Below are positions 36,732 to 45,545 of a DNA stretch of 64,000 nt, in pieces. How positions within the stretch are numbered: the stretch's first letter is position 1; the number at the start of each line of letters is the position of its first letter. The stretch is from Lachnospiraceae bacterium oral taxon 096 (GTDB taxonomy: Bacteria > Bacillota > Clostridia > Lachnospirales > Lachnospiraceae). The stretch is taken from positions 165,001-229,000 of the forward strand of contig CP073340.1 in the NCBI GenBank assembly GCA_018141845.1, in the 5' to 3' direction. The translations under genes and the position numbers were made by a program. Below the pieces are notes generated by a model, which ran no database searches, was not told where the DNA came from, and saw only the letters and a program-made list of their open reading frames with translations.

Positions 36732-37091
36732 ATGACCAATGACATAAAAGCGATTCCTGAGCGCTTGCGTGCCTACCGTGAATCGAGAAATCTTACCCAA
36801 AAAGAACTCGCCAAGATGCTCAACACGACACAGCAGGCCTACTCTCGCTACGAAACTGGCGAAGGTATTCCTGGCTTTGATATCATTATTTCTCTCGCTG
36901 ATTTTTATGGCGTCAGCCTAGAGGCATTCTCAAGCAACCATACCCATCGAGAAAAAAATGTAGATTCTGCAATCGTTCAACAAATTGTAGAACAAATTGA
37001 GCATCTGGACGACACTGAGCTAAAGTTTATCAACTACACACTCAACTTTATGCAACTTCAGAAGAAAAAATTTCTTACACAAAAACTATAG
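36732..37091 (+). CDS. XRE-family helix-turn-helix regulator
   Basis: A 119-residue Cro/C1-type regulator. The HTH covers about 10-65 (IPERLRAYRESRNLTQKELAKMLNTTQQAYSRYETGEGIPGFDIII), and the C-terminal 50 residues are a polar helix, probably for dimerisation. It has its own promoter and ends 6 nt inside the convergent HD gene. Target genes are unknown. Confidence 0.88.
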   Translation: MTNDIKAIPERLRAYRESRNLTQKELAKMLNTTQQAYSRYETGEGIPGFDIIISLADFYGVSLEAFSSNHTHREKNVDSAIVQQIVEQIEHLDDTELKFINYTLNFMQLQKKKFLTQKL

Positions 37092-37514
37092 TAACCTGCG
37101 CAAGGCCTCTTGATATTTTTTTCTCCTCTGATAATCCCTCTTTTCTGGGTGAGCTAGGCGTTCAATTTGAATATTGTGATTCAAATCAGCAATCTTAATT
37201 CGGCGAGCAAGTGGATGGGCTTTTACTCTTTCGATATAAGAAAAGTATTCTTCTCCTTTTCTTTTCGTCAGCACAACGACAGCCTCTAAAACTTGCTCGC
37301 CAAATTCCTTTTTAATGCACTCGGGCGATAAATCTGTATCTTCCAATGTGTCATGCAAAAGAGCAATAATTTTTTCCTTTGGTGTTTCAAAGAGCGAGGC
37401 AACATATTCTGGATGTCCAATATAGTCTTTTCCCGCCTTATCTAATTGTCCTTCATGTGCTTTTTTTGCCATTTCATGTGCCAGTTTTACTTTACTTTCA
37501 TCGAGCTCCATCAT
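37086..37514 (-). CDS. small RelA/SpoT-like HD-domain protein
   Basis: A 142-residue stand-alone HD protein. It has the motifs of the (p)ppGpp hydrolase domain: GHPEYVA, LLHDTLEDT and KIADLNHN, in the right order, so it could be a small alarmone hydrolase (MESH1-like). The usual DR-LHN reads DLNHN, so activity is not assured. The start at 37514 is an ATG after GAGGA; a longer reading adds 16 unsupported residues. An IS110 element is inserted just upstream, which may have removed its promoter. Confidence 0.72.
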   Translation of the reverse strand: MMELDESKVKLAHEMAKKAHEGQLDKAGKDYIGHPEYVASLFETPKEKIIALLHDTLEDTDLSPECIKKEFGEQVLEAVVVLTKRKGEEYFSYIERVKAHPLARRIKIADLNHNIQIERLAHPEKRDYQRRKKYQEALRRLL

Positions 37515-37582
37515 TCTTTTTCCTCGTATTATATAGTAGTAGTTTTTAGAGACCCTCTCCAAGGTCTTTATAACTATTAAGT

Positions 37583-37692
37583 CATAGTCTTTTCTTTACC
37601 TCTTCCGTAGGTTCGACTATGATATATAAGATACTGTGGATTGGTTATTTACTCCTACCACTTGATGGTTTTAGAAAGGCCCCAACCACAGT
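37583..37692 (+). ncRNA. candidate bridge RNA region of IS110
   Basis: Two stem-loops precede the transposase. The first pairs CATAGTC (37583-37589) with GACTATG (37615-37621). The second pairs ACTGTGG and TTGG (37633-37644) with CCAA and CCACAGT (37682-37692), leaving a large internal loop. A third small hairpin is ACCG/CGGT near 37721. IS110 elements are known to encode a bridge RNA in this upstream position with target- and donor-binding loops. The match is by position and shape only. Confidence 0.5.
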
Positions 37693-37813
37693 CTCTTTGC
37701 TCATTTGTTAATCAGTTAGATACCGCATGACGGTTTATTTAGAACGAGGCTACAATCGCAAGGAGTCCCTGTGGTTCTAAAACAGTATCAAATACATTTT
37801 AAAGGAGATTATT

Positions 37814-38989
37814 ATGATTTATGTAGGAATTGATGTCGCTAAGGATAAGCATGATTGCTTTATCACAAACTCTAATGGAGAAGTATTATTTAAAGCTTTT
37901 ACCATTTCTAACAGTCAAGATGGTTTCAATGACCTTTACCAAAGAATAGAATCTGTTATGGAAGATATAACAAAAGTAAAAGTAGGACTGGAAGCTACCG
38001 GACACTATAATTACAATCTTTTAGGTTATCTCATTGATAAAGGTCTGACCACCTATGTCATCAATCCGTTACATACAAATCTGTACAGAAAAAGTCTAAG
38101 CCTTAGACTCACGAAAACGGATAAAGTAGATGCCCGCACGATTGCTTACATGCTCATGTCTGATGTGAACTTGAAGTCCTACTCAGATACATCTTACCAC
38201 AACGAAGAATTAAAGTCATTAACTCGTTATCGTTTTGATAAGGTAAAAGAACGTGCCAAACTAAAAACTTCCGTTTCAAGACTGGTCTGTATCTTATTTC
38301 CTGAATTAGAAAAACTTGTACCAACACTTCATATGACATCCATTTATGCATTGCTTTCTGAATTTCCCGGGGCTAAATATGTAGCTGGTGCACATCTTAC
38401 CAGACTTACAAATCTTCTTTCAGATGCATCTAAAGGTCGATATGGTAAAGATACCGCCATAACTTTCAGGGAAGCTGCAAGGGCTTCTATCGGCTCAAAT
38501 ATGCCAGCCAAATCTCTTGAACTAAAACACACCATCAAGTTGATACTGGAACTTGCTTCTGAGATTGATGAAATCGAAAATGAAATCAAAATTATCATGG
38601 ATGAAATTAATTCTCCAATTCTCAGTATTCCAGGTATCAACTATCGTATGGGCGCTATGATCATTGCCGAGATTGGCGACTTCAGTCGGTTTGATTCTCC
38701 TGATAAAATCTTGGCTTATTCCGGATTTTCACCATCAACATATCAATCAGGGCAGCTTGACTCAGCATACTCCCACATGGAAAAACGAGGTTCCAAATAC
38801 TTACGATATGCTCTGTACAATGCTGCCAAGTATGTTTGCCACTGGGATTCGACATTTGCCAGGTACCTTACCAAGAAACGAGCTGAAGGCAAGCATTATA
38901 ATGTTGCAATATCTCATGCCGTCAAAAAACTGGTTCGAGTTATTTATCATCTTGTAAAATCGAATCAGCAATACATTAAAGTAGCTTAA
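37814..38989 (+). CDS. IS110-family transposase (recombinase)
   Basis: A 391-residue DEDD transposase. The RuvC-like N-terminal domain has D7 (GIDVAKD), E60 (GLEATGHY), D103 and D106 (KTDKVDARTIA). The C-terminal Tnp_20 domain has SIPGINYRMGAMIIAEIGD and the AYSGFSPSTYQSGQ segment, where the catalytic serine is expected. The gene is full length and intact, with RBS AAGGAG. The upstream noncoding region is structured. Confidence 0.94.
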   Translation: MIYVGIDVAKDKHDCFITNSNGEVLFKAFTISNSQDGFNDLYQRIESVMEDITKVKVGLEATGHYNYNLLGYLIDKGLTTYVINPLHTNLYRKSLSLRLTKTDKVDARTIAYMLMSDVNLKSYSDTSYHNEELKSLTRYRFDKVKERAKLKTSVSRLVCILFPELEKLVPTLHMTSIYALLSEFPGAKYVAGAHLTRLTNLLSDASKGRYGKDTAITFREAARASIGSNMPAKSLELKHTIKLILELASEIDEIENEIKIIMDEINSPILSIPGINYRMGAMIIAEIGDFSRFDSPDKILAYSGFSPSTYQSGQLDSAYSHMEKRGSKYLRYALYNAAKYVCHWDSTFARYLTKKRAEGKHYNVAISHAVKKLVRVIYHLVKSNQQYIKVA

Positions 38990-39125
38990 TTAACTCTAAT
39001 TCAATACTCCTTTTTCATGCACCTATCATGATGCTCTTTTTGTCATGCAGTTTTCAAAGTGCAAGGAGCTCTAACTGTATTCCGAATATATCTAAAATAC
39101 ATTTCTGTACTTTATTTAAAAAATA

Positions 39126-40049
39126 TCATTTTAGGGCTTGACTTTTAATAGTTAGTCTTTCTATAAATGCCTTTCCCGTTTCAAAAATTCGATCGATCTG
39201 ATCATAGTGATAGACATTGTTGGAGAGTCGATCTTTTGGTTCAACTTCCGTTGTATTAATTTCTCTAACCATAGCTTCTAACTCCTCGACCTCCTCCAGT
39301 CCATCATCCATAATCACAATCACTTCATGTATACTCGAAGGCAAGATATAAAAATCTCCCTCCAGTAGTTGAGCAATTCTCTCAAGTATACCTGGATAAA
39401 ATAGGGCAACTGCCCCATACATCTCTCTATTTACTCCAACAACATACATCAATTTTTCACTGTCATCAATATCTAGTCCAAGCACATCATAGATGCTCCT
39501 TATCTGTGCGGGTGCATTTTTTTGTGCATATCGCATTGCATCCTGATGGATTTGTTCTTCACTTACACCATATTGATTGAGCATCTCTTTGGTCAAAAAC
39601 ATCGTATAATTGACATCATCAACCTCCTCGAGGCGAAAGCAATAGACCATAGAAAGATCCTCAATTTCTCTGTGCACAATATCATCGAGTACCTCTTGAT
39701 TTTCCCTTGTTGGCACAAGTCGAACCAATAATTTTTTCTTCATCTTTTGATAATCCCCAAAACGAACCTTGCCGATATACTTTTGGTTATGAAGTCCCTC
39801 TTTCACCCTACTGATTCCATCATCTAACACCTCTTGATAATTTTTTTGACCTTGATAGTCTAAAAAGAGCGGAAAAACATCGATGGAAATCCCAATCACA
39901 CCATGTTCTTGACGAACAGTTATTCCATGATAAGACGAAAGTTGCAACTTTCGAATGTGATTTTCTTCAACGACCATCCTGCCAAATTCTTTTTCCAACT
40001 CTCTTTGTAAATCCCTGACAAATTGCTTTAGAAATTCTGTGAAATTCAT
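39126..40049 (-). CDS. DUF5688-family protein
   Basis: A 307-residue soluble protein of a family common in Lachnospiraceae with no known function. It is mostly alpha/beta, begins MNFTEFLKQFVRDLQREL, and has the VISIDVFPLFLDY-like and MYCFRLEEVDD-like strands. No catalytic motif is recognised. The consensus promoter at 40101-40128 and GGAGG before the ATG suggest good expression. Confidence 0.8.
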   Translation of the reverse strand: MNFTEFLKQFVRDLQRELEKEFGRMVVEENHIRKLQLSSYHGITVRQEHGVIGISIDVFPLFLDYQGQKNYQEVLDDGISRVKEGLHNQKYIGKVRFGDYQKMKKKLLVRLVPTRENQEVLDDIVHREIEDLSMVYCFRLEEVDDVNYTMFLTKEMLNQYGVSEEQIHQDAMRYAQKNAPAQIRSIYDVLGLDIDDSEKLMYVVGVNREMYGAVALFYPGILERIAQLLEGDFYILPSSIHEVIVIMDDGLEEVEELEAMVREINTTEVEPKDRLSNNVYHYDQIDRIFETGKAFIERLTIKSQALK

Positions 40050-40100
40050 AAGAAACCTCCTGACTTGTATAGAAAATAGATAAACTAGAAATGTACTTTT

Positions 40101-40128
40101 ATTATATAATTTCTATACTATTTGTCAA
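40101..40128 (-). promoter_or_regulatory. DUF5688 gene promoter
   Basis: Perfect -35 TTGACA (40123-40128) and -10 TATAAT (40101-40106) on the minus strand with a 16-nt spacer. Confidence 0.85.
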
Positions 40129-40142
40129 GCGATTGCCCTACC

Positions 40143-40175
40143 AAAAAAAGAGATGCAGAAAATTTCTACATCTCT
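40143..40175 (-). terminator. terminator after the small Cys protein gene
   Basis: On the minus strand AGAGATGTAGAA pairs with TTCTGCATCTCT and is followed by a run of T. It separates this gene from the DUF5688 promoter. Confidence 0.85.
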
Positions 40176-40192
40176 TGGAAATTATTTACAAA

Positions 40193-40540
40193 TTAATCTG
40201 TCAATTCTTTCTCATGATCCATGACAAACTTAGCACCTACACACGCACCACAGTCACAATATTGACCACCTGCTGACTTGACTTCCTTTGCATGCTCTGC
40301 CATAGCAGCAGCCTGCTTCTCACCAAACATCTTCTTTCCTGTATCAGACACAAAAAGATCATAAACCTGATCAATCGTACAGATATCTGCTTTTGCCTCT
40401 GCAAGCAGTGCCACGGCCTTTTCCCCTTGCTCTTGTGTTCCAACAGCCTCTAACCATTCCTTTCCAGCTGTCTTTAATTCAGCACAACAACTTGGTGCCT
40501 GTACCATTTCCTTGACTGCATCGACCATCTTTTGACTCAT
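40193..40540 (-). CDS. small cysteine-containing helical protein
   Basis: A 115-residue helical protein with paired cysteines: APSCCAEL (about 17-24) near the start and YCDCGACVGAKFV (about 94-106) near the end, a possible metal or redox site. Relatives in Clostridia are sometimes labelled 'molecular chaperone Hsp90', but it has no HSP90 features. The ATG at 40540 follows a GAGGAGG; the codon before it is GTG. It follows the PstS-like lipoprotein gene by 44 nt and may be co-transcribed with it. Confidence 0.65.
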   Translation of the reverse strand: MSQKMVDAVKEMVQAPSCCAELKTAGKEWLEAVGTQEQGEKAVALLAEAKADICTIDQVYDLFVSDTGKKMFGEKQAAAMAEHAKEVKSAGGQYCDCGACVGAKFVMDHEKELTD

Positions 40541-40584
40541 CACACTTCCTCCTCATCTATTCATTCTATCCCTAAGTATACGCT

Positions 40585-42972
40585 CTATTCATCTCCCTGT
40601 CCAGCTAACATCTGCGACAATACATTTCCAGAATAGTCATAAATCATTGCATAATTTCCATGTCGCACAATGTAGTAATTCTTTGCTGTCAGCAACAAAG
40701 AATCTTTCTCTTTTTGAACATTACTTAATGTACCCAGTGCTTTGCCATCTGCATCAAATACGGTGTATAATCCATCAATGCCAACAACATTTGTTCCATC
40801 TAACTCGCTAATATCTCCAAATTCCTCAGAAGCTAAGTTGTCACAATATTTTCCCTTGGCAAAAACCTTGCCATCTTTAAAGGCATAAGCCTTTGGATTA
40901 TCACCATTTTCTGTCTCTAATTGCATTGTGTAGACGGCATTGCCAAGATCAGAAAGGATAATACTCTTTCCATCGATATCAATTCCTGTCAGATCTAGAT
41001 TGGCACTAGTATTGTCGCCAACATTGAGCACAGCAAGAACACTGTCCTTCTTTTTCCACACCAAACCATCGCCATCAGGAAGTTGATCAAAATCGCTTGA
41101 TTTCCAAGGTGTTTGATTTCCCTCTGCATCAAAGCAATGTAAAGCTCCTTCCTTGTCTCTGCCAAGAATATAATGTTTTTCCCCTTTTTCAAATTCATTA
41201 CTTGGAAGATGATCATCGACAAGACCAAGAATTTTTTTCTGTCCTACATGATAGATAATCTTCTTATCATCATTTCCAATCACCACGGTATCTGTGCCTG
41301 GATTCCATTCCTTAATCATAATATCCCCAGCATGGAGATCAAGTCCATATTCTTTTGCCATTTGTATCATCTGATCGTCAAATGACTTTGAATCTATAAG
41401 AACTTCTCCATCTTTATCAAAGAGAATGGCTCTGACTAAGTCATTTTTGTCATCCACAAAATCTGTCAAAAATCCATTCATCTTTTCACCATATCCAAAG
41501 ATATCCCATTTTGCATGTCCATATTGGGTCAAGTCAATGGTCTTTTTTAACTTTCCACTTACATCATAAATTTCATATCCAACTAAATCCTCACCTTTTG
41601 CTTTGGAAAATACAAAATTGTCCTTGACCAGTTTTCCATTTTCCATTCCCTTTAAAAAATGCTCCTCACTCGCCTCAACAACCCATTTTTGTTCCTTTAT
41701 GTCATAAATACCTGTATTTTCTCCTGTTGACTTTCTCAATGCAATGAGCCCTTCACTTGGCATATAGATTGGATTTGTTAATTCGAGGTCGGAAAGTACT
41801 TTTTCTTGCTGAAATTGCTCATTAAGCAGTACAATTCCTGAATGATCACCATAGGTTGAACCTGGCAGAGCAAGCAATGTGTGGTCTGGAAAATATTTTC
41901 CCGACACCGTATCATTTTTTTCTTCCAGGCCAATCTTTTTTAAATCTTCACTGGAAATCTTGACATCACTCTTTTCATTGGCGACATAGCCAAGTTCATT
42001 GACTAAAGCCTGCCCATTCATCGAGAGTACCCACTGATAAATCTGATAAGCTGGAGAATCCTTCGGTTCATCCGCACGAATGGCAATGTAAAATGGGTTA
42101 GTATAAGGATAGTCTCCACTTCGAATGGTATCCGAATTTGGCTCGACACCATTGACTTGCAAAAATTGAAGTCCGTCGCCCTTTTTCATATTTCTCGCAT
42201 AATAATATACGGAATATCCCATTGCATCGGCACTGTTGTCATAGGCCGCCACCTTCTCGATCAATTCTCCCATTTCTGATGCCACCCATTCACTTGGTGG
42301 TCGTGTCATTTCGACATCCTTCATCACAAATTTTTCCATCAAATTCTGACTTCCCGAATTTTTTGGTCGTTGAAATGCCTTGATCACATGGTCCTCTCCG
42401 CCTAACTCCTTCCAATTTTTGATTTTTCCAGAGTAAATATCCTGCAATTGCTGCTCAGTGACATTTTTTACCTTATTTCTTTGACTGTTTAAAAAGACAA
42501 GGGCATCTTTTCCCACCGGGGCAATTAAAATCGGACTGACTTCATAATCCCTCTCCCTATTATTTGTATAGGTTTGGTTTTTTCCACTCTGATTGACCGC
42601 CTCAATTGTCTTCATCAAGTCACTTGGGGGAGCATAAGAAATAATTAAGTCTGTCGACTTATCCATTAAATTAAAATAGGATTCTGTCGTCTTATTGTGC
42701 ACAATATTTCTCGCTGCATCCTCAGGACTACTTCCTGTTGTCAATTCATAGATCGCCTGAGCTAGTGGCAGTGTGGCTGTCGACCCATCTACTTTTGGAT
42801 AATTCTTTGCTTCGATATGGGGATACTCAAATTTTTTTGCTTCTACTTCCTGTTTTGAAGTTTCCTGTGCCTGTGTACTCGCTGTTGTATTCTTTTGGTC
42901 TGTCTTTTTTTGACACGCACTCAAGCTCAATGCTGTGAGCATGACACCCAAAGCCACATATCCTTTTCTCAT
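40585..42972 (-). CDS. PstS-like lipoprotein with C-terminal beta-propeller-like region
   Basis: A 795-residue lipoprotein. The signal peptide ends in lipobox LSAC, followed by a Gln/Thr-rich linker. Residues about 60-330 resemble a PstS-type phosphate-binding domain (GSTATLPLAQAIYE, VSPILIAPVGKDALVFLNS, GKIKNWKELGG, GYSVYYYAR). The remaining 450 residues hold repeated short strands, like WG or beta-propeller repeats. No pst transport genes are nearby, so a sensory or scavenging role is inferred. The start at 42972 has AAGGAGA 5 nt before it. Confidence 0.7.
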   Translation of the reverse strand: MRKGYVALGVMLTALSLSACQKKTDQKNTTASTQAQETSKQEVEAKKFEYPHIEAKNYPKVDGSTATLPLAQAIYELTTGSSPEDAARNIVHNKTTESYFNLMDKSTDLIISYAPPSDLMKTIEAVNQSGKNQTYTNNRERDYEVSPILIAPVGKDALVFLNSQRNKVKNVTEQQLQDIYSGKIKNWKELGGEDHVIKAFQRPKNSGSQNLMEKFVMKDVEMTRPPSEWVASEMGELIEKVAAYDNSADAMGYSVYYYARNMKKGDGLQFLQVNGVEPNSDTIRSGDYPYTNPFYIAIRADEPKDSPAYQIYQWVLSMNGQALVNELGYVANEKSDVKISSEDLKKIGLEEKNDTVSGKYFPDHTLLALPGSTYGDHSGIVLLNEQFQQEKVLSDLELTNPIYMPSEGLIALRKSTGENTGIYDIKEQKWVVEASEEHFLKGMENGKLVKDNFVFSKAKGEDLVGYEIYDVSGKLKKTIDLTQYGHAKWDIFGYGEKMNGFLTDFVDDKNDLVRAILFDKDGEVLIDSKSFDDQMIQMAKEYGLDLHAGDIMIKEWNPGTDTVVIGNDDKKIIYHVGQKKILGLVDDHLPSNEFEKGEKHYILGRDKEGALHCFDAEGNQTPWKSSDFDQLPDGDGLVWKKKDSVLAVLNVGDNTSANLDLTGIDIDGKSIILSDLGNAVYTMQLETENGDNPKAYAFKDGKVFAKGKYCDNLASEEFGDISELDGTNVVGIDGLYTVFDADGKALGTLSNVQKEKDSLLLTAKNYYIVRHGNYAMIYDYSGNVLSQMLAGQGDE

Positions 42973-43004
42973 GATTTTCTCCTTCCTTTTCAAATATTTT
43001 TCTA

Positions 43005-45437
43005 TTATTCTACAATAGCAGGTGTCCAGTAAGACTGATTATAGGTGTCTGTAAAGCGATAAGCTAATTTTGCCTTTCCCTTTCCAATATCTACATTGCT
43101 GATTGTTAGTGCCTCCATACCACCTTCTGGCACCTTCATCTGTTCACCAAGCTTATAGCTATCCTTGTATTCCCCACCATAGCTATAGTAATCACACACA
43201 AAATCAATGGTATCACCTACATTGAGTGATGTCATACTTTTTGGCACAGTCTCTGTCTCTCCATTGATATAGTCAGTCATTGCACCGACAACATGACCTT
43301 TTGGATGATCTTGGTCAAACACCAACAATAAATTTGCTCTCTGTCCATTGAGAAGTACAGGAACACGCCCCATAATAGTATACCTTTCTCCCTCTTCTAC
43401 TGTCGACAAATAGTAGTAGGCCACAGGCTGTCGATTAATGGCAATCCAACTCCTTGTATTATCTGCAAGAAGTGCACCCTGAGCGTCGAAGTCAAAGACA
43501 TTGTCCAGTCCCATATCAATAAATCCACTGCCATCGTCATAGAACATATTGAGAACTAGATCATGCACCTGAGCCCACTGCTCGTTGCTCAAGCTCATTT
43601 TCTTTCGTCCATCTTCTCCATCACTCCACACAAGCTTTGAGGCATCAAAGTGATTTCTCTGCAAATAATCCGCCAAGTCTTTATTAGAAAGAGCACTGTC
43701 GGATAAAAATTCTTTATTCGTTTTATCTCCTCCAAGATAAGCATTGAGTAATTGGGAAATGACTTCCATTCCCATATCCCCCTGCGTCGAACTGGTTGTG
43801 CTTCCATTTCCTGCCAATTGACCGATGGTTTCTAAAAGAGATGGCAAAGGTGAGGACGATGGACTAGATTGAAAAACATTTTGCCCACTAGCTTCAACAC
43901 TAGCAAATTCCTTAATTGCTTTGGTGTAATTGGCATCCATTCCAATGGCCTTATAGGTGCTCGTCACCCTATCCACATATCCCGTCCTCTGATAAGGAAA
44001 GAAAATAGACACCCCATAGGCATTGGTCATATTGCTCGAAGTCCGATTGTACTTGACTGCACTCTGCAAAGATTGAGCTAACGCTTCACCTTCCTTTCCA
44101 CCTAAATTTAATGCCAAATGTGCTAAATCCACTTGATCAATCTTTGAATTTGGTGAAAATTCTCTCGATTGATTGCGTGCATCAGAGACCAGTTTGTAAT
44201 TTTGGTTTGAAATATTCTTGCTAATTTCCTGTGAAAATGCACCAAGTTGACTTGGCACAGTCTGACTAAATTCTGCAAGATCAATGACAGAAAGTGTGGT
44301 CTTTTGACCTGGACATTGTCTTGCACACACATCAACAAAATCATCGACAATTTTTTTCCCAATTTCAATGGTTGGCATCGAAGTGTTTTTTCCAAGTTCG
44401 CTCAGCCAATTTGTGTAGTACCAGCCAACACCAGGTTCGGTCTCTTCCGATGCAATTAAGTAATCGGCATAGGGATTCAACATCAATGCATTTTCTGCTG
44501 TTGCCATCAAGCAGGCATCAAAACCAATAAAATCAAAGCTTGTCTTTGCATTTTCAAGAGCCGTGTGAATACCTGCCAATGTCATCGATCCACTCTTTTT
44601 ATGTATCTCGTCATATCCATATCCACTAATGGACCCACCGCCGTGGTCCCACAAAATTAAGTCATTTCGATTGGCTGGAAAATTCTTTTTGCAATATTGA
44701 ATAAACTCTGTCAATGTCTTTGGATCTGTCATTGCTGCATTTCCTGCATTATCCACAAGTTTTTTCATCTGACCATTTACAATTTGATAGATCTGATTGC
44801 GGTCACTGGCCACAATCGTATTCTTCCACTTTGTTGCTCCTCCTGTGTAAACAATGACATTGACATTATTTCCATAACTTGCTGTAGACATCTCCTGTAA
44901 ATCTGATGTCGCCATTCCCCCTCTTGACTCTAGGTCTGTACCACACATATAGACCATAATTGTCACGATGTCGTTGGCATTTCCTAAAAGTTTTGTTCTC
45001 TTTTCTCTCGCATTCTTTGCCACTGTCGTATCTAATTTTGGTGTCGCTGCCTCTGGCTTAACCCAACCTGTAGAATAACTTCCACCATCAAAAAGAGAGT
45101 TCCAATTTCCTCCATGCCCACTTCCCTGACTAGAATTGTGCTGAGAACTGGAATTATGCTGAGTTGTACTCTGTGCCGTGCCACCATTTTGTATCACACC
45201 CTGCAATAAAGTATTCAATATTCCCGATTGCTTTCCACCAAATAGCAAAAGAATCAAAAGGGCAATAATGGAAATGGGACCTTTTCCTCCACCCATTCCC
45301 CTCCTTGGTCCACCGCTTCCACCACTTGGACTTCCTTGACTACCCACTGGTCCTGTGCCAAGTCCATCGCCTCTGCGAAAGATTCCCTTTCCCTCACCAT
45401 CTATGTTGCGATCTCTTCCTCTTGGTCTATTCTCCAT
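43005..45437 (-). CDS. clostripain-related C11 cysteine peptidase
   Basis: An 810-residue protein with a Gly/Arg-rich N-terminus, one membrane helix (about 54-67), a Ser/Gln/His-rich linker (85-112) and the C11 peptidase domain (about 155-560). The catalytic dyad is visible: H265 in LILWDHGGGSISGYG and C309 in FDFIGFDACLMA. The C-terminal region (about 560-810) is beta-rich. It is predicted to be anchored with the protease outside or at the membrane. Gap to the lipoprotein gene is 32 nt. RBS GAGGAGTG. Confidence 0.87.
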   Translation of the reverse strand: MENRPRGRDRNIDGEGKGIFRRGDGLGTGPVGSQGSPSGGSGGPRRGMGGGKGPISIIALLILLLFGGKQSGILNTLLQGVIQNGGTAQSTTQHNSSSQHNSSQGSGHGGNWNSLFDGGSYSTGWVKPEAATPKLDTTVAKNAREKRTKLLGNANDIVTIMVYMCGTDLESRGGMATSDLQEMSTASYGNNVNVIVYTGGATKWKNTIVASDRNQIYQIVNGQMKKLVDNAGNAAMTDPKTLTEFIQYCKKNFPANRNDLILWDHGGGSISGYGYDEIHKKSGSMTLAGIHTALENAKTSFDFIGFDACLMATAENALMLNPYADYLIASEETEPGVGWYYTNWLSELGKNTSMPTIEIGKKIVDDFVDVCARQCPGQKTTLSVIDLAEFSQTVPSQLGAFSQEISKNISNQNYKLVSDARNQSREFSPNSKIDQVDLAHLALNLGGKEGEALAQSLQSAVKYNRTSSNMTNAYGVSIFFPYQRTGYVDRVTSTYKAIGMDANYTKAIKEFASVEASGQNVFQSSPSSSPLPSLLETIGQLAGNGSTTSSTQGDMGMEVISQLLNAYLGGDKTNKEFLSDSALSNKDLADYLQRNHFDASKLVWSDGEDGRKKMSLSNEQWAQVHDLVLNMFYDDGSGFIDMGLDNVFDFDAQGALLADNTRSWIAINRQPVAYYYLSTVEEGERYTIMGRVPVLLNGQRANLLLVFDQDHPKGHVVGAMTDYINGETETVPKSMTSLNVGDTIDFVCDYYSYGGEYKDSYKLGEQMKVPEGGMEALTISNVDIGKGKAKLAYRFTDTYNQSYWTPAIVE

Positions 45438-45477
45438 TATTTCACTCCTCTCCCTAATTTAGACAAATAAAGCCAAA

Positions 45478-45525
45478 AATGGCCATCGCACTTTCGACTT
45501 AAAATTCGTAAGCACGATAGCCATC
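45478..45525 (-). terminator. terminator after pckA
   Basis: On the minus strand ATGGCTATCG and the matching CGATGGCCAT close a long hairpin, followed by TTTTTGGCTTTA. Confidence 0.75.
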
Positions 45526-45545
45526 TCTATCTAACCGTCAGTCGA

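Larger units (their letters stand above)
37563..39125 (+). mobile_element. IS110-family insertion sequence
   Basis: The element consists of a structured 5' noncoding region (about 37563-37813), the transposase (37814-38989) and a 3' tail to about 39125. IS110 elements have no long terminal inverted repeats and make no target duplication, so the exact ends cannot be set from one copy. The coordinates given are outer bounds set by the flanking genes. Confidence 0.75.

Noticed and set aside
37528..37533. TATAAT before the HD gene as its promoter
   Set aside because: Transcription would start at or inside the RBS, and no -35 lies at the right distance.
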